From the NCBI RefSeq assembly GCF_900102815.1, contig NZ_FNGF01000001.1, forward strand, positions 765,443 to 829,442: a stretch of 64,000 bases of DNA. Reading direction: 5' to 3'. The position numbers were made by a program, and so were the translations under genes. Under the pieces are notes generated by a model. The model was not told where the DNA came from. It worked only from the letters and a program-made list of their open reading frames with translations, and searched no databases. This stretch comes from Glycomyces sambucus. Its GTDB lineage: Bacteria > Actinomycetota > Actinomycetes > Mycobacteriales > Micromonosporaceae. Shown piece by piece: positions 8,929 to 16,686 of this stretch. The first letter of the stretch is position 1. Each line of letters opens with the position of its first letter.

Positions 8929-9258
8929 TCACTTGCGGCGCTCGACGGCGCGCAGGAGCTCGGCCTTGTTCATCTTGGACCGGCCTTCGACGTTCTTGCG
9001 GCGGGCCTCTTCGTAGAGCTGCGCCTTCGTGCGGCCCTTGGGGCCGGAGTGCGAGCGCTGCCCGCCGCGCCTGGAGGACGACATGTCCTCGGTGGACGTG
9101 CGGCTGGCCGTCTTGGTCCTGCCCTCGCGCGCCCGCTGCTTGTTCACCGTGCGGGCGGCGATCTCCTCGGCGCGCTCGTCGCTCTCGCCGCGGTCCTCGG
9201 CGCCGTCCCGGATGTGCCGGTACTTGCGCTCGTCCTTCTTCGTCCACTCCTTCGGCAT
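8929..9258 (-). CDS. Small SAP/Rho_N-like protein, often annotated 'plasmid stabilization'
   Basis: A 109-residue basic, hydrophilic protein starting MPKEWTKKDERKYRHI. The middle contains AEEIAARTVNKQRAREG and the C-terminus GRTKAQLYEEARRKNVEGRSKMNKAELLRAV, a helix-extended-loop-helix resembling SAP/Rho N-terminal nucleic-acid-binding motifs. Homologues in streptomycetes carry the label plasmid stabilization protein without experimental support. Start choice is backed by GGAGGTGAG upstream. A SigB/SigF-like promoter lies 48-72 bases upstream, so stress or osmotic induction is likely. First gene of a three-gene operon. Confidence 0.75.
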   Translation of the reverse strand: MPKEWTKKDERKYRHIRDGAEDRGESDERAEEIAARTVNKQRAREGRTKTASRTSTEDMSSSRRGGQRSHSGPKGRTKAQLYEEARRKNVEGRSKMNKAELLRAVERRK

Positions 9259-9305
9259 GGCCGTCTCACCTCCACGCGGTCGTCGGCCGGTCCGATGCCT
9301 TCCGG

Positions 9306-9330
9306 GTTCCCGGCCCCGCGGCGGGGAAAC
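9306..9330 (-). promoter_or_regulatory. SigB/SigF-type promoter for the SAP/holin/DUF3618 operon
   Basis: Minus strand GTTT (9330-9327), a 15-base spacer, then GGGAAC (9311-9306). The stress sigma consensus in actinomycetes is GNNT or GTTT, 14-16 bases, GGGTAY; one base differs in the -10. It is back-to-back with a second such promoter on the plus strand. Confidence 0.55.
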
Positions 9331-9338
9331 CTCGGGCG

Positions 9339-9363
9339 GTTTCGCACCGTGTCGGACGGGTAG
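9339..9363 (+). promoter_or_regulatory. SigB/SigF-type promoter for transketolase
   Basis: GTTT (9339-9342), a 15-base spacer and GGGTAG (9358-9363) lie 35 bases before the transketolase ATG. This closely matches the actinomycete SigB/SigF pattern. A SigB-family gene is encoded 3 kb away (12538-13344). Confidence 0.6.
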
Positions 9364-9397
9364 CCGTTTCGTCTGAGCAGGGAACGGAGTGAACGCG

Positions 9398-11239
9398 ATG
9401 GGCGTCATGGACGAACGGATCTCCGGCCTGGTGGAGCTCGGCCAGCAGCTGCGGGTGGACGCGGTGCGGGCCTCGGCGCGGGCGGGTTCGGGACACCCGA
9501 CCTCGTCCATGTCGGCCGCCGACCTGATGGCGGGCCTCCTGGCGGGGCATCTGCACTACGACTTCGAGCATCCGCACCGGGCCGGGAACGACCGGCTGGT
9601 GTTCTCCAAGGGCCACGCCTCGCCGCTGCTGTACGCGATGCTCCTCGCGGTCGGGGCGATCGACGAGGAGCACCTGATGTCGTACCGGCGGCTGGGCTCG
9701 GACCTGGAGGGGCACCCGACGCCGCGCCTGCCGTGGGTCGACGTCGCGACCGGGTCGCTCGGGCAGGGCCTGCCGGTCGGGGTCGGAATGGCGCTGGGCG
9801 CCAGGCTGGGCGGCTCGCCGGCGCGGGTGTGGGTCCTGTGCGGGGACGGTGAGCTCGCGGAGGGCTCGATGTGGGAGGCGTTCGCGGCGGCTTCCGATCT
9901 GGGCCTGGGGAACCTGTGCGCGATCGTGGACGTCAACCGCCTCGGGCAGACCGGCCCGACCAGGCACGAATGGGACACGGCGGCGTACGCGAAGCGGATC
10001 GGCTGCTTCGGCTGGCACACCGTCGAGATCGACGGGCACGACCCGGCCGAGATCGACCGGGCGCTCGCCGAGGCCGAGGCCGAGCAGGGCCGACCGACGG
10101 CGATCCTCGCGAAGACCCGCAAGGGCAAGGGGGTCGCGGCGGCCGAGGACAAGGAGGGCCTGCACGGCAGGCCGCTCCCCGAACCGGAGAAGGCCGTGGT
10201 CGAGCTCGGCGGGGTCCGCTCGAACACGGTGCGCGTGAGCCCGCCCAGGTCCACCGAGCCGCGCCAGCGCGGCCAGACGATGCCGCTGGTGCTGCCGTCG
10301 TTCCCGGTCGGGATCGCCGCGGCCACGCGCGACGGGTTCGGCAAGGGCCTCGAAGCGGTCGGCGAGGCCGAACCGGACGTGATCGTCCTCGACGCCGAGG
10401 TGGGCGACTCGACCCGGACCGCGGGCTTCGCCGAGGCGTTCCCGAACCGGTTCGTCGAGTGCTACATCGCCGAGCAGCAGATGGTCGCCGCCGCGACGGG
10501 CCTCCAGACGCAGGGGTGGATCCCGTACGCGGCGACGTTCGCGGCGTTCCTCACCCGCGCCCACGACTTCCTGCGCATGGCCGCGATCGGCGGCGCCGAC
10601 CTGCGGATCGTCGGCTCCCATGCGGGCGTGTCGATCGGCCGCGACGGCCCCAGCCAGATGGGCCTGGAGGACCTCGCGATGATGCGGGCGCTGTGGCGCA
10701 GCGTCGTGCTGTACCCGAGCGACGCGAACCAGGCCGCGCACCTGACGGCCACGATGGCGGACCTGCCGGGCATCAGCTACCTGCGGACCACCCGCGCCGA
10801 CACGCCGGTGATCTACCGGGAGGACGAGCTGTTCCCCGTGGGCGGCTCGAAGACGCTCCTGGGGTCGCGGCACGACCGGATCACGATCGTGGCCGCCGGG
10901 ATCACCGTCGCGGAGAGCCTGCTCGCGGCCGAGCAGCTGGTGCAGGACGGCGTCGCCGTGCGCGTCATCGACGCGTACTCGGTGAAACCGCTGGACGCGG
11001 CGGCGATCCGGAGGGCCGCGGCCGAGACCGGCCGGGTGCTCACCGTCGAGGACCACCGGCCCGTGGGCGGCCTCGGGGACGCCGTCCTCGACGCGATCGC
11101 CGGTAAGGTCCCGAACGTGCGGTTCACGAAGCTCGCGGTGCACGGCATGCCCGGCTCGGCCGGGCCCGCCGAGCAGCTCGCGGCCGCGGGGATCGACGCG
11201 GCGGCCATCGTGCACGCGGCGCAGCGGCTCCTGGCCTGA
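9398..11239 (+). CDS. tkt: Transketolase (single-chain, short form)
   Basis: A 613-residue thiamine-diphosphate enzyme. N-terminal half: RASARAGSGHPTSSMS, the FSKGHASPLLYA segment, and the ThDP/Mg motif GDGELAEGSMWEA...NLCAIVDVNRLGQTG. C-terminal half: the pyrimidine domain VECYIAEQQMVAAATGLQ with its activating Glu, and ITVAAGITVAES-type transketolase C-terminal domain. Length fits the roughly 620-residue class (like vertebrate enzymes) rather than the roughly 670-residue E. coli form. It transfers two-carbon units between sugar phosphates in the pentose phosphate pathway and probably acts in stress or carbon rerouting here. The ATG at 9398 has GGAG at 9386-9389; the GTG at 9389 overlaps that site and is less likely. 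Confidence 0.9.
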   Translation: MGVMDERISGLVELGQQLRVDAVRASARAGSGHPTSSMSAADLMAGLLAGHLHYDFEHPHRAGNDRLVFSKGHASPLLYAMLLAVGAIDEEHLMSYRRLGSDLEGHPTPRLPWVDVATGSLGQGLPVGVGMALGARLGGSPARVWVLCGDGELAEGSMWEAFAAASDLGLGNLCAIVDVNRLGQTGPTRHEWDTAAYAKRIGCFGWHTVEIDGHDPAEIDRALAEAEAEQGRPTAILAKTRKGKGVAAAEDKEGLHGRPLPEPEKAVVELGGVRSNTVRVSPPRSTEPRQRGQTMPLVLPSFPVGIAAATRDGFGKGLEAVGEAEPDVIVLDAEVGDSTRTAGFAEAFPNRFVECYIAEQQMVAAATGLQTQGWIPYAATFAAFLTRAHDFLRMAAIGGADLRIVGSHAGVSIGRDGPSQMGLEDLAMMRALWRSVVLYPSDANQAAHLTATMADLPGISYLRTTRADTPVIYREDELFPVGGSKTLLGSRHDRITIVAAGITVAESLLAAEQLVQDGVAVRVIDAYSVKPLDAAAIRRAAAETGRVLTVEDHRPVGGLGDAVLDAIAGKVPNVRFTKLAVHGMPGSAGPAEQLAAAGIDAAAIVHAAQRLLA

Positions 11240-11245
11240 TTCGGC

Positions 11246-11270
11246 GCTTACGGCCCGGGCGGCCGGGTAA
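11246..11270 (+). promoter_or_regulatory. SigB/SigF-type promoter for the CBS-domain gene
   Basis: GCTT (11246-11249), a 15-base spacer and GGGTAA (11265-11270) lie 60 bases before the CBS gene start. The spacing is identical to the two promoters near 9.3 kb. Confidence 0.5.
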
Positions 11271-11329
11271 CCGGAGAAGATCGAGGGACGTTCACTACTC
11301 GGGTGGATCCGATGAAGGAGATGGGCCAC

Positions 11330-11746
11330 ATGGCGACCGCACGCGAACTCATGCACAACGGGTGCACCTGCGTCAAGAGCGACGACTCCGCGGCCAACGC
11401 GGCGCGCCTCATGGTGCAGCTGAATGTCGGCGCGCTGCCGATCTGCGGCGCGGAGGACGAGAAGATCAAGGGCATGGTCACCGACCGCGACCTGGTCATC
11501 AACGTCATGGCCGCCGGGGAGGACGCCGAGGCGTACACCGTCGACCGGCTGCCCCAGGGCCACCTCGTCCTCGCCGACGCGAACGAGGACGTGGAGGTCA
11601 CCATCGCGAAGATGAAGGAGCACCAGGTCCACCGCATCCCCGTCATCGACGAGGGCCGCCTGGTGGGCATCATCGCGCTCGCCGACGTCTCGCACCGGAT
11701 GCCCGAGGCCGTCACCGGCGGCCTCGTGGAGTCCATCCGGTCCTGA
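11330..11746 (+). CDS. Tandem CBS-domain protein
   Basis: A 138-residue protein made of two CBS motifs. The first spans about residues 1-60 (TARELMHNGCTCVKSDDSAANAA, GALPICG, GMVTDRDL); the second about 70-130 (VTIAKMKEHQVHRIPVIDEGRLVGIIALADV). Paired CBS domains bind adenine nucleotides and act as energy or redox sensors; stand-alone ones in actinomycetes are often stress or dormancy induced. The ATG at 11330 has AAGGAG nine bases upstream, preferred over upstream in-frame GTG/ATG codons. A SigB/SigF-like promoter precedes it and a hairpin follows. Confidence 0.88.
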   Translation: MATARELMHNGCTCVKSDDSAANAARLMVQLNVGALPICGAEDEKIKGMVTDRDLVINVMAAGEDAEAYTVDRLPQGHLVLADANEDVEVTIAKMKEHQVHRIPVIDEGRLVGIIALADVSHRMPEAVTGGLVESIRS

Positions 11747-11763
11747 CCCGGAGCACCGGAGCG

Positions 11764-11783
11764 GCCGCCGCGCGAGCGGCGGC
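11764..11783 (+). terminator. Hairpin after the CBS gene
   Basis: Perfect 8-base stem GCCGCCGC/GCGGCGGC with GCGA loop, 17 bases after the CBS stop. It could terminate or attenuate read-through into the hemerythrin-like gene. Confidence 0.45.
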
Positions 11784-11862
11784 CCTTCGGCGCCCGGCAC
11801 CTCCCGAACCGAATCCCCCGAGCGACCCAGCAACGCCCCGCCACACCCCGAAGGAGGCAGCG

Positions 11863-12474
11863 ATGCCCCAGTCAGATTCCCCGCAGCCGGAGCAGGACAC
11901 CGAGGAGCAGGACACCGTCCAGGAGGACACCGACCTGATCCGCGTGATCGAGGCCGACCACCGCGCGTTCGAGTCCGCGTTCCAGCAGTTGGAGGCCAGC
12001 GCCGACGAGCCCGTGGGCCGCAAGGCGCTCGTCGACCACGTCATCGCCGAACTGGTCCGCCACTCGGTGGTCCAGGAGCAGTTCGTGCACCCGGTGATCC
12101 GCCGCCGCTTCGACGACGGCGAGGCCGTCGTCGAGCGCGAGTTGGCGGCCTACGCCGAGGCCGAGGAGGTCATGAAGGCCCTCGACGCGCTCGGCCCCGC
12201 GGACTTCGACTTCGAGCCGCTCCTGGAGCGGCTCATCGCCGGAGTGCGGTCGCACAGCGCCGAGGAGGAGGCCGGGCTGCTCCCGCGCCTCGCCGCGGCC
12301 TGCGACGCCGAGGAGCTCCAGGACCTGGGCTTCAAGGTGCGGGCCGCGAAGTCGTACGCGCCGACGCGCCCGCATCCGCACGCGCCGGACTCGACCCCGG
12401 CGAACCTCGTGATCGGGCCCGGGGTCGGGCTCGTGGACCACATCCGGGACGCGCTCGGGAACCGCGACGTGTGA
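11863..12474 (+). CDS. Hemerythrin HHE cation-binding domain protein
   Basis: A 203-residue cytoplasmic protein. After an acidic, Gln/Glu/Asp-rich N-terminus (about 25 residues), the helical HHE domain shows IEADHRAFESAFQQLE, a second helix ELVRHSVVQEQFVHPVIRRR, and HSAEEEAGLLPRL. These His/Glu positions form a di-iron or other metal site. Members bind oxygen, NO or iron, or act as stress proteins; the ligand here is unknown. AAGGAGG sits five bases before the ATG. The Pro/His-rich tail ends with GVGLVDHIRDALGNRDV. It follows the CBS gene in the SigB-linked block. Confidence 0.82.
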   Translation: MPQSDSPQPEQDTEEQDTVQEDTDLIRVIEADHRAFESAFQQLEASADEPVGRKALVDHVIAELVRHSVVQEQFVHPVIRRRFDDGEAVVERELAAYAEAEEVMKALDALGPADFDFEPLLERLIAGVRSHSAEEEAGLLPRLAAACDAEELQDLGFKVRAAKSYAPTRPHPHAPDSTPANLVIGPGVGLVDHIRDALGNRDV

Positions 12475-12498
12475 GGCCGCCCGCGTGAAGTGGGGCCG

Positions 12499-12528
12499 GG
12501 GCGGCGGGTCCGGGAGGGTCCGCCGCCC
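12499..12528. terminator. Bidirectional terminator between convergent genes
   Basis: A 9-base stem GGGCGGCGG/CCGCCGCCC lies between the hemerythrin-like gene (plus strand) and the sigma factor gene (minus strand), which converge here. Confidence 0.5.
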
Positions 12529-12537
12529 TTCGGCGTG

Positions 12538-13344
12538 TCAGGGCCCGGGTTCGGGGGGCCGGTCGAGGCCCTCGCGCAGCTCGTCGAGCGTGCGGTGGAG
12601 GAGCCGCGACACGTGCATCTGCGAGATGCCGACCTCGTCGGCGATCTGCGTCTGCGTCATGTCGCCGAAGTAGCGCAGGGCGAGGATCCTCTGCTCCCGT
12701 TCGGGGAGCTCCTGGATGAGCGGCACCAGGGACTCGTGGTCGTCCACCAGGCCCAGGGCCGTGTCCTCCTCGCCCACGGCGTCGGCGAGCGTGGTGCGGT
12801 CGTCGTCGGCGAACGGCGCCTCGTCGAGCGAGACGGCCCGGTACGCCTGCCGCGCCTCGTTCCCTTCCAGGACCTCGGCCTCGGTGATGTCGAGGTGGGC
12901 GGCCGTCTCGGCGTCGGTCGGCGGCCGGCCGAGGCGCTGGGAGAGCTCCGCGCCCGCCCGGTTCAGCGAGATCCGCAGCTCCTGGAGGCGCCGGGGCACC
13001 CGCATCGGCCAGCTCGTGTCGCGGAAGTGGCGGCGGACCTCGCCCATGACGGTCGGGACCGCGTACGAGAGGAAGTCGGTCCCGTGGTCGGGATCGAACC
13101 GGTCGACCGCGTGGATCAGGCCCACGGAGGCGACCTGCACGAGGTCGTCCTTGGCGATCCCCTTGCCGGAGAATCGCTGCGCGATGTGCTCGGCGAGCGG
13201 GAGGTGCCCGGTCACCAACTGTTCCCGGACCTCGGCCCGGCGGGGGTCGGCCTCGTCGAGCGAGGCCATCTCCCTGAACAGCGGCGCCAGGTGCCCGTAC
13301 TCGTCGGAACCCTGTCGTTTGCGTTCGGTCTTCTTGTCTCCCAT
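12538..13344 (-). CDS. RNA polymerase sigma factor, SigB/SigF/SigG family
   Basis: A 268-residue group 3 sigma-70. Region 2: GHLPLAEHIAQRFSGKGIAKDDLVQVASVGLIHAVDRFDP, followed by FLSYAVPTVMGEVRRHFRDTSW (region 2.3-2.4). Region 3 contains AELSQRLGRPPTDAETA; region 4 contains LPEREQRILALRYFGDMTQTQIADEVGISQMHVSRLLHRTL. The DTSWPMRVPRR and VGISQMHVSRLL segments are characteristic of actinomycete SigB/SigF factors for osmotic and general stress. The ATG at 13344 has AGGAGG eight bases upstream. No anti-sigma or anti-anti-sigma gene lies next to it. Three candidate target promoters occur within 4 kb. Confidence 0.92.
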   Translation of the reverse strand: MGDKKTERKRQGSDEYGHLAPLFREMASLDEADPRRAEVREQLVTGHLPLAEHIAQRFSGKGIAKDDLVQVASVGLIHAVDRFDPDHGTDFLSYAVPTVMGEVRRHFRDTSWPMRVPRRLQELRISLNRAGAELSQRLGRPPTDAETAAHLDITEAEVLEGNEARQAYRAVSLDEAPFADDDRTTLADAVGEEDTALGLVDDHESLVPLIQELPEREQRILALRYFGDMTQTQIADEVGISQMHVSRLLHRTLDELREGLDRPPEPGP

Positions 13345-13402
13345 GCGATCGCCCTCCTGCCCCTGTGGACATCGGTTTGAAGCATGTTGCCCCATATAGG
13401 TA

Positions 13403-13440
13403 CTTGACGCCCCCATCGTAGGCACGTTGCGGGCGTCAAG
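13403..13440. promoter_or_regulatory. Perfect 10-base inverted repeat upstream of the sigma gene
   Basis: CTTGACGCCC (13403-13412) and GGGCGTCAAG (13431-13440) flank an 18-base centre, 59 bases before the sigma factor start and 36 bases after the mutase stop. It may terminate mutase transcription or serve as an operator of the sigma gene; each arm also contains TTGACG, a -35-like sequence. Confidence 0.4.
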
Positions 13441-13475
13441 GCAATCCCGAACGTGTGAATTTCCCGTTTATCAGG

Positions 13476-15224
13476 TCAAATGGCGGCATTCTCGCGGTAT
13501 TCGCCCCACTCGTCGCGCAGGGCCCCGCAGATCTCCCCGAGGGTGGCCTCGGCGCGGGCGGCGGCGAGGATCGGCTCGATGAGGTTCGCGGTTCCCTGTG
13601 CGGCCGTGACGATGTCGGCCAGCGCGCGTTCGACGGCGGCGTTGTCGCGGCCCGAGCGGCGCTCGGCGAGGAGCGCGTTCTGGCCGTGCTCGACGTCGCC
13701 GGAGACGCGCAGGATCTCCAGGTCGGCGGTGACGGTGCTGGTGAGTTCGGTGACACCCACGATGTGCTTGGTGCCGTCTTCGAGCTGGCGCTGGTAGGTG
13801 AACGCGGACTCGGCGATCTGGGCGTTGAACCAGCCGTCCTCGATGCCGCGGAGGATCCCGGAGGTGACCGGGCCGATCTCGTGGCGGTCGGCGTCGTTCG
13901 CCATGGCGTCGCGGGCGAGTGCGGCCGGGTCGGCGCCGGCGTCGGCGGGGGTGCCGCCGAGGGCGAGGATCTGGAGGAACAGGGCCTCGGCCTCGGCCTC
14001 GATCCGGTCGGTGAGCGCTTCGACGTACCAGGAGCCGCCGAGCGGGTCGGCGACGTTGGTCACGCCGGTCTCGTCGCGCAGGACCGCCTGGGTGCGCAGG
14101 GCGATCTCGGCGGCCTGGTCGGTCGGGAGCGCCAGCGTCTCGTCGAGGGCGTTGGTGTGCAGGGAGTTCGTGCCGCCCATGACGGCCGCGAGGGCTTCGA
14201 CGGCGGTGCGCACCACGTTGTTGTACGGCTGCTGCGCGGTCAGGGAGACCCCGGCGGTCTGGGTGTGGAACCGGAGCCACTGGGCGCGCTCGGTCTGGGC
14301 GCCGTAGACGTCGCGCAGCCACTTGGCCCAGATGCGGCGGGCGGCGCGGAACTTCGCGATCTCCTCGAAGAAGTCGATGTGGGCGTCGAAGAAGAACGAC
14401 AGGCCCGGCGCGAACACGTCCACGTCGAGGCCGCGCGAGCGCCCGAGCTCCACGTAGGAGAATCCGTCGGCGAGGGTGAACGCGAGCTCCTGCGCGGCAG
14501 TGGAGCCGGCCTCGCGGATGTGGTAGCCGGAGACCGACAGGGGCTTGTAGCGCGGGATGTGCTCGGCGCAGTAGGCCATGAGGTCGCCGATGAGGCGCAG
14601 GTGCGGCTCGGGCGGGAACAGCCACTCCTTCTGCGCGATGTACTCCTTGTGGATGTCGGTCTGGAGCGTGCCGTCGAGGGTGGAGAGGTCGACGCCCTGC
14701 CGCTCGGCGGCGGCCAGGTACATGCAGAAGATCGGGACCGCGGGCCCGGAGATGGTCATCGAGGTGGTGACGCCGCCGAGGTCGATGCCGTCGAAGAGGC
14801 GGTCCATGTCGGCGGTCGAGTCGATGGCGACGCCGCAGTGGCCGACCTCGCCGAGGGACGCGGGCTCGTCGGAGTCGCGGCCCATGAGCGTCGGCATGTC
14901 GAACGCGACCGAGAGGCCGCCGCCCCCGGCGCCCAGGAGCATCTTGTAGCGGGCGTTGGTCTGCTCGGCGTTGCCGAAGCCGGAGAACTGGCGGATCGTC
15001 CACTGCCGGCCGCGGTAGCCGGTCGGGTAGAGCCCGCGGGTGTAGGGGAACTCGCCGGGCCAGCCGATGCCGGCCATGCGCGGGTCGCCGGTGCCCTCGG
15101 GTGGACCGTAGACGGGCTCGACTTCGAGACCCGACAGGGTCGTGAAGTCGGCGTCGCGTTTGGCGGCGGAGGCGTAGCGCTTGGCCCAGCGCTCGCGGCC
15201 TTCGTCGATCTCTTGAGCGTCCAC
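13476..15224 (-). CDS. icmA: Isobutyryl-CoA mutase large subunit (IcmA-like)
   Basis: A 582-residue acyl-CoA mutase TIM-barrel chain without the C-terminal B12-binding domain of methylmalonyl-CoA mutase. TIRQFSGFGNAEQTN, GTLQTDIHKEYIAQKEW and SGYHIREAG match the substrate pocket. The residues that distinguish substrates are Phe80 (Tyr89 in methylmalonyl-CoA mutase) and Gln198 (Arg207), the same two residues at the same numbers as in the Streptomyces isobutyryl-CoA mutase large subunit. So isobutyryl-CoA/n-butyryl-CoA interconversion is favoured over methylmalonyl-CoA. It needs a separate small B12-binding subunit (IcmB), which is not encoded in this window. GTG start with GAGGTG upstream. It serves valine and fatty-acid carbon flow or polyketide precursor supply. 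Confidence 0.85.
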   Translation of the reverse strand: MDAQEIDEGRERWAKRYASAAKRDADFTTLSGLEVEPVYGPPEGTGDPRMAGIGWPGEFPYTRGLYPTGYRGRQWTIRQFSGFGNAEQTNARYKMLLGAGGGGLSVAFDMPTLMGRDSDEPASLGEVGHCGVAIDSTADMDRLFDGIDLGGVTTSMTISGPAVPIFCMYLAAAERQGVDLSTLDGTLQTDIHKEYIAQKEWLFPPEPHLRLIGDLMAYCAEHIPRYKPLSVSGYHIREAGSTAAQELAFTLADGFSYVELGRSRGLDVDVFAPGLSFFFDAHIDFFEEIAKFRAARRIWAKWLRDVYGAQTERAQWLRFHTQTAGVSLTAQQPYNNVVRTAVEALAAVMGGTNSLHTNALDETLALPTDQAAEIALRTQAVLRDETGVTNVADPLGGSWYVEALTDRIEAEAEALFLQILALGGTPADAGADPAALARDAMANDADRHEIGPVTSGILRGIEDGWFNAQIAESAFTYQRQLEDGTKHIVGVTELTSTVTADLEILRVSGDVEHGQNALLAERRSGRDNAAVERALADIVTAAQGTANLIEPILAAARAEATLGEICGALRDEWGEYRENAAI

Positions 15225-15537
15225 GGTGACACCTCACTTTTGGCGAGACTCGGTGAGCCATGGTCCGGCTCGGGTCCAAGTCTACTGAACGGTCGTTAAG
15301 CCGCCAGACGGCATAACACCCCGAATCATCGCGCATCGAACGGGAGTGTCTGCACATTTCGGGCATCGGGGAACCCCCCGGTTCCAAGGATGCCCGCGGG
15401 GTCCGACAGCGAACCCGGATCAGTGCCGGAAGCGCGGTTCAGGCGAGCGCCGACACCGTTGAGGCGGGGCCGGCTGTGCCGCTGCGCCGGGGCGACTGCG
15501 CCGCCCGGCCGATCCCGCATCGCCGTTCCGGCGCCGT
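15225..15537. other. Intergenic region between ridA and icmA
   Basis: About 310 bases without a plausible gene. It holds a candidate -10 TAGACT on the minus strand (near 15281-15286), the inverted repeat at 15286-15299, and a short hairpin GGAACC/GGTTCC near 15368-15385 that may end the histidine operon. Confidence 0.4.
15286..15299 (-). promoter_or_regulatory. Candidate TetR-type operator upstream of icmA
   Basis: TGAACGGTCGTTAA is an imperfect inverted repeat (AACG-GT-CGTT core), resembling operators of TetR-family regulators of acyl-CoA metabolism. It abuts a TAGACT -10-like box 60 bases before the icmA start. No regulator gene is adjacent. Confidence 0.3.
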
Positions 15538-15939
15538 TCAGTCGATGTCGCGCCAGGCGCGGAACGCCTCCAGCTCCACGGCCACGAGCTGGCCCGGATG
15601 GAAGAGGCCGGTAACGATGACGACGGTGGCGGTCGGCAGGACCACGCCGAAGAACTCGCCGTGGACCCGGCCCACCGGGTCGGCGTGGGCCGGGTCGGTC
15701 ACATAGAGGCGGGAGCGCACCACGTCCGACACGCCCGCACCGGCGCGGACCATCGCGTCGAGCGCGGTCCGGAACGCCTCGCGGGCCTGCCCGGCGGGGT
15801 CCTCCCGCAGGTGCGGCCGCGCCTCGACGTCGGCGGTGCACGCGCTCGTGACCACGAGCGGCCCCACGGCCACGGCGCGCGAATACCCGTAGAGCTGCGC
15901 CCACGGCCCGGTCTCCGGAACCCGTTCGACCAGTGCCAT
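15538..15939 (-). CDS. ridA: RidA/YjgF-family enamine/imine deaminase
   Basis: A 133-residue protein of the RidA superfamily: the N-terminal PWAQLYGYSRAVAVGPLVVTSACTA, the central VRSRLYVTDPAHADPVGRVHGEFFG and the C-terminal TATVVIVTGLFHPGQLVAVELEAFRA. These proteins form trimers and hydrolyse reactive enamines or imines produced by PLP enzymes. Position at the end of the histidine operon, 17 bases after priA, suggests clearing of reactive intermediates, but the family is broad and some key Arg positions differ. ATG start with AGGGGAGG upstream. Confidence 0.85.
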   Translation of the reverse strand: MALVERVPETGPWAQLYGYSRAVAVGPLVVTSACTADVEARPHLREDPAGQAREAFRTALDAMVRAGAGVSDVVRSRLYVTDPAHADPVGRVHGEFFGVVLPTATVVIVTGLFHPGQLVAVELEAFRAWRDID

Positions 15940-15956
15940 GCGCGCCTCCCCTTGAG

Positions 15957-16685
15957 CTACATACCCTTCAGCAGGTTCAACGCCTCAGCGACGGTGAAGT
16001 TACGCTCGTACAGCGCGGTTCCCACGATCGCGCCCTCGACGCCGATCCCGGTCAGGCCCGCCAGCGCCCGCAGGTCCTCCAGCGAGGACACCCCGCCGGA
16101 GGCGATCACCGGCTTGTCGGTGGCCTCGCAGACGCTGCGCAGCAGGTCGAGGTTCGGGCCCGAGAGCATCCCGTCGCTGTTCACGTCGGTCACCACGTAC
16201 CGGGCGCACCCGGCGCGCTCCAGGCGCTCCAGGGTCGCGAACAGCTCCCCGCCCTCGCGGGTCCAGCCGCGCGCGGCCAGGTGCCCGCCCTTGACGTCCA
16301 GGCCGATCGCGACCCGGTCGCCGTACTCGCCGCAGATCCGGTCGCACCACTCCGGGTCCTCCAGGGCCGCGGTGCCGATGTTCACCCGCCGGACCCCCGC
16401 TGCCAGTGCGCGCGTGAGGGTCTCGTCGTCGCGGATGCCGCCCGAGAGCTCCACCTGCATGTCGACCTGGCCCGCGACCTTCGCCAGCAGCTCGTGGTTC
16501 GAGCCGCGCCCGAACGCCGCGTCGAGGTCCACCAGGTGCAGCCACTCGGCGCCCTGGCGCTGCCATTCGAGGGCCGCCTCCAGCGGGTCGCCGTACTGCT
16601 TGCCCGAGCCGGCCACGCCCTGGACGAGCTGGACGGCCTTGCCGCCGGTGACGTCGACGGCGGGCAGGAGCTGAAGTTCGGTCAT
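15957..16685 (-). CDS. priA: Bifunctional HisA/TrpF phosphoribosyl isomerase PriA
   Basis: A 242-residue (beta/alpha)8 barrel. It starts [18 protein letters not shown] with the first catalytic Asp; [13 protein letters not shown] and [17 protein letters not shown] carry the phosphate-binding and second catalytic Asp; the C-terminal [12 protein letters not shown] and [10 protein letters not shown] complete the phosphate site. In actinomycetes lacking trpF this enzyme serves both histidine (ProFAR isomerase) and tryptophan (PRA isomerase) synthesis, and the DVTGGKAV motif is PriA-like. ATG start one base after the hisH stop. Confidence 0.92.
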   Translation of the reverse strand: MTELQLLPAVDVTGGKAVQLVQGVAGSGKQYGDPLEAALEWQRQGAEWLHLVDLDAAFGRGSNHELLAKVAGQVDMQVELSGGIRDDETLTRALAAGVRRVNIGTAALEDPEWCDRICGEYGDRVAIGLDVKGGHLAARGWTREGGELFATLERLERAGCARYVVTDVNSDGMLSGPNLDLLRSVCEATDKPVIASGGVSSLEDLRALAGLTGIGVEGAIVGTALYERNFTVAEALNLLKGM

Positions 16686-16686
16686 G

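Noticed and set aside
8929-9258. Plasmid origin or partition locus, from the 'plasmid stabilization' label and the ParA-like gene at 21 kb
   Set aside because: The two are 12 kb apart, no repA, parB or parS is seen, and surrounding genes are core chromosomal.
15326-15904. Minus-strand 192-codon frame over ridA
   Set aside because: Out of frame with RidA, Arg/Gly-rich shadow.
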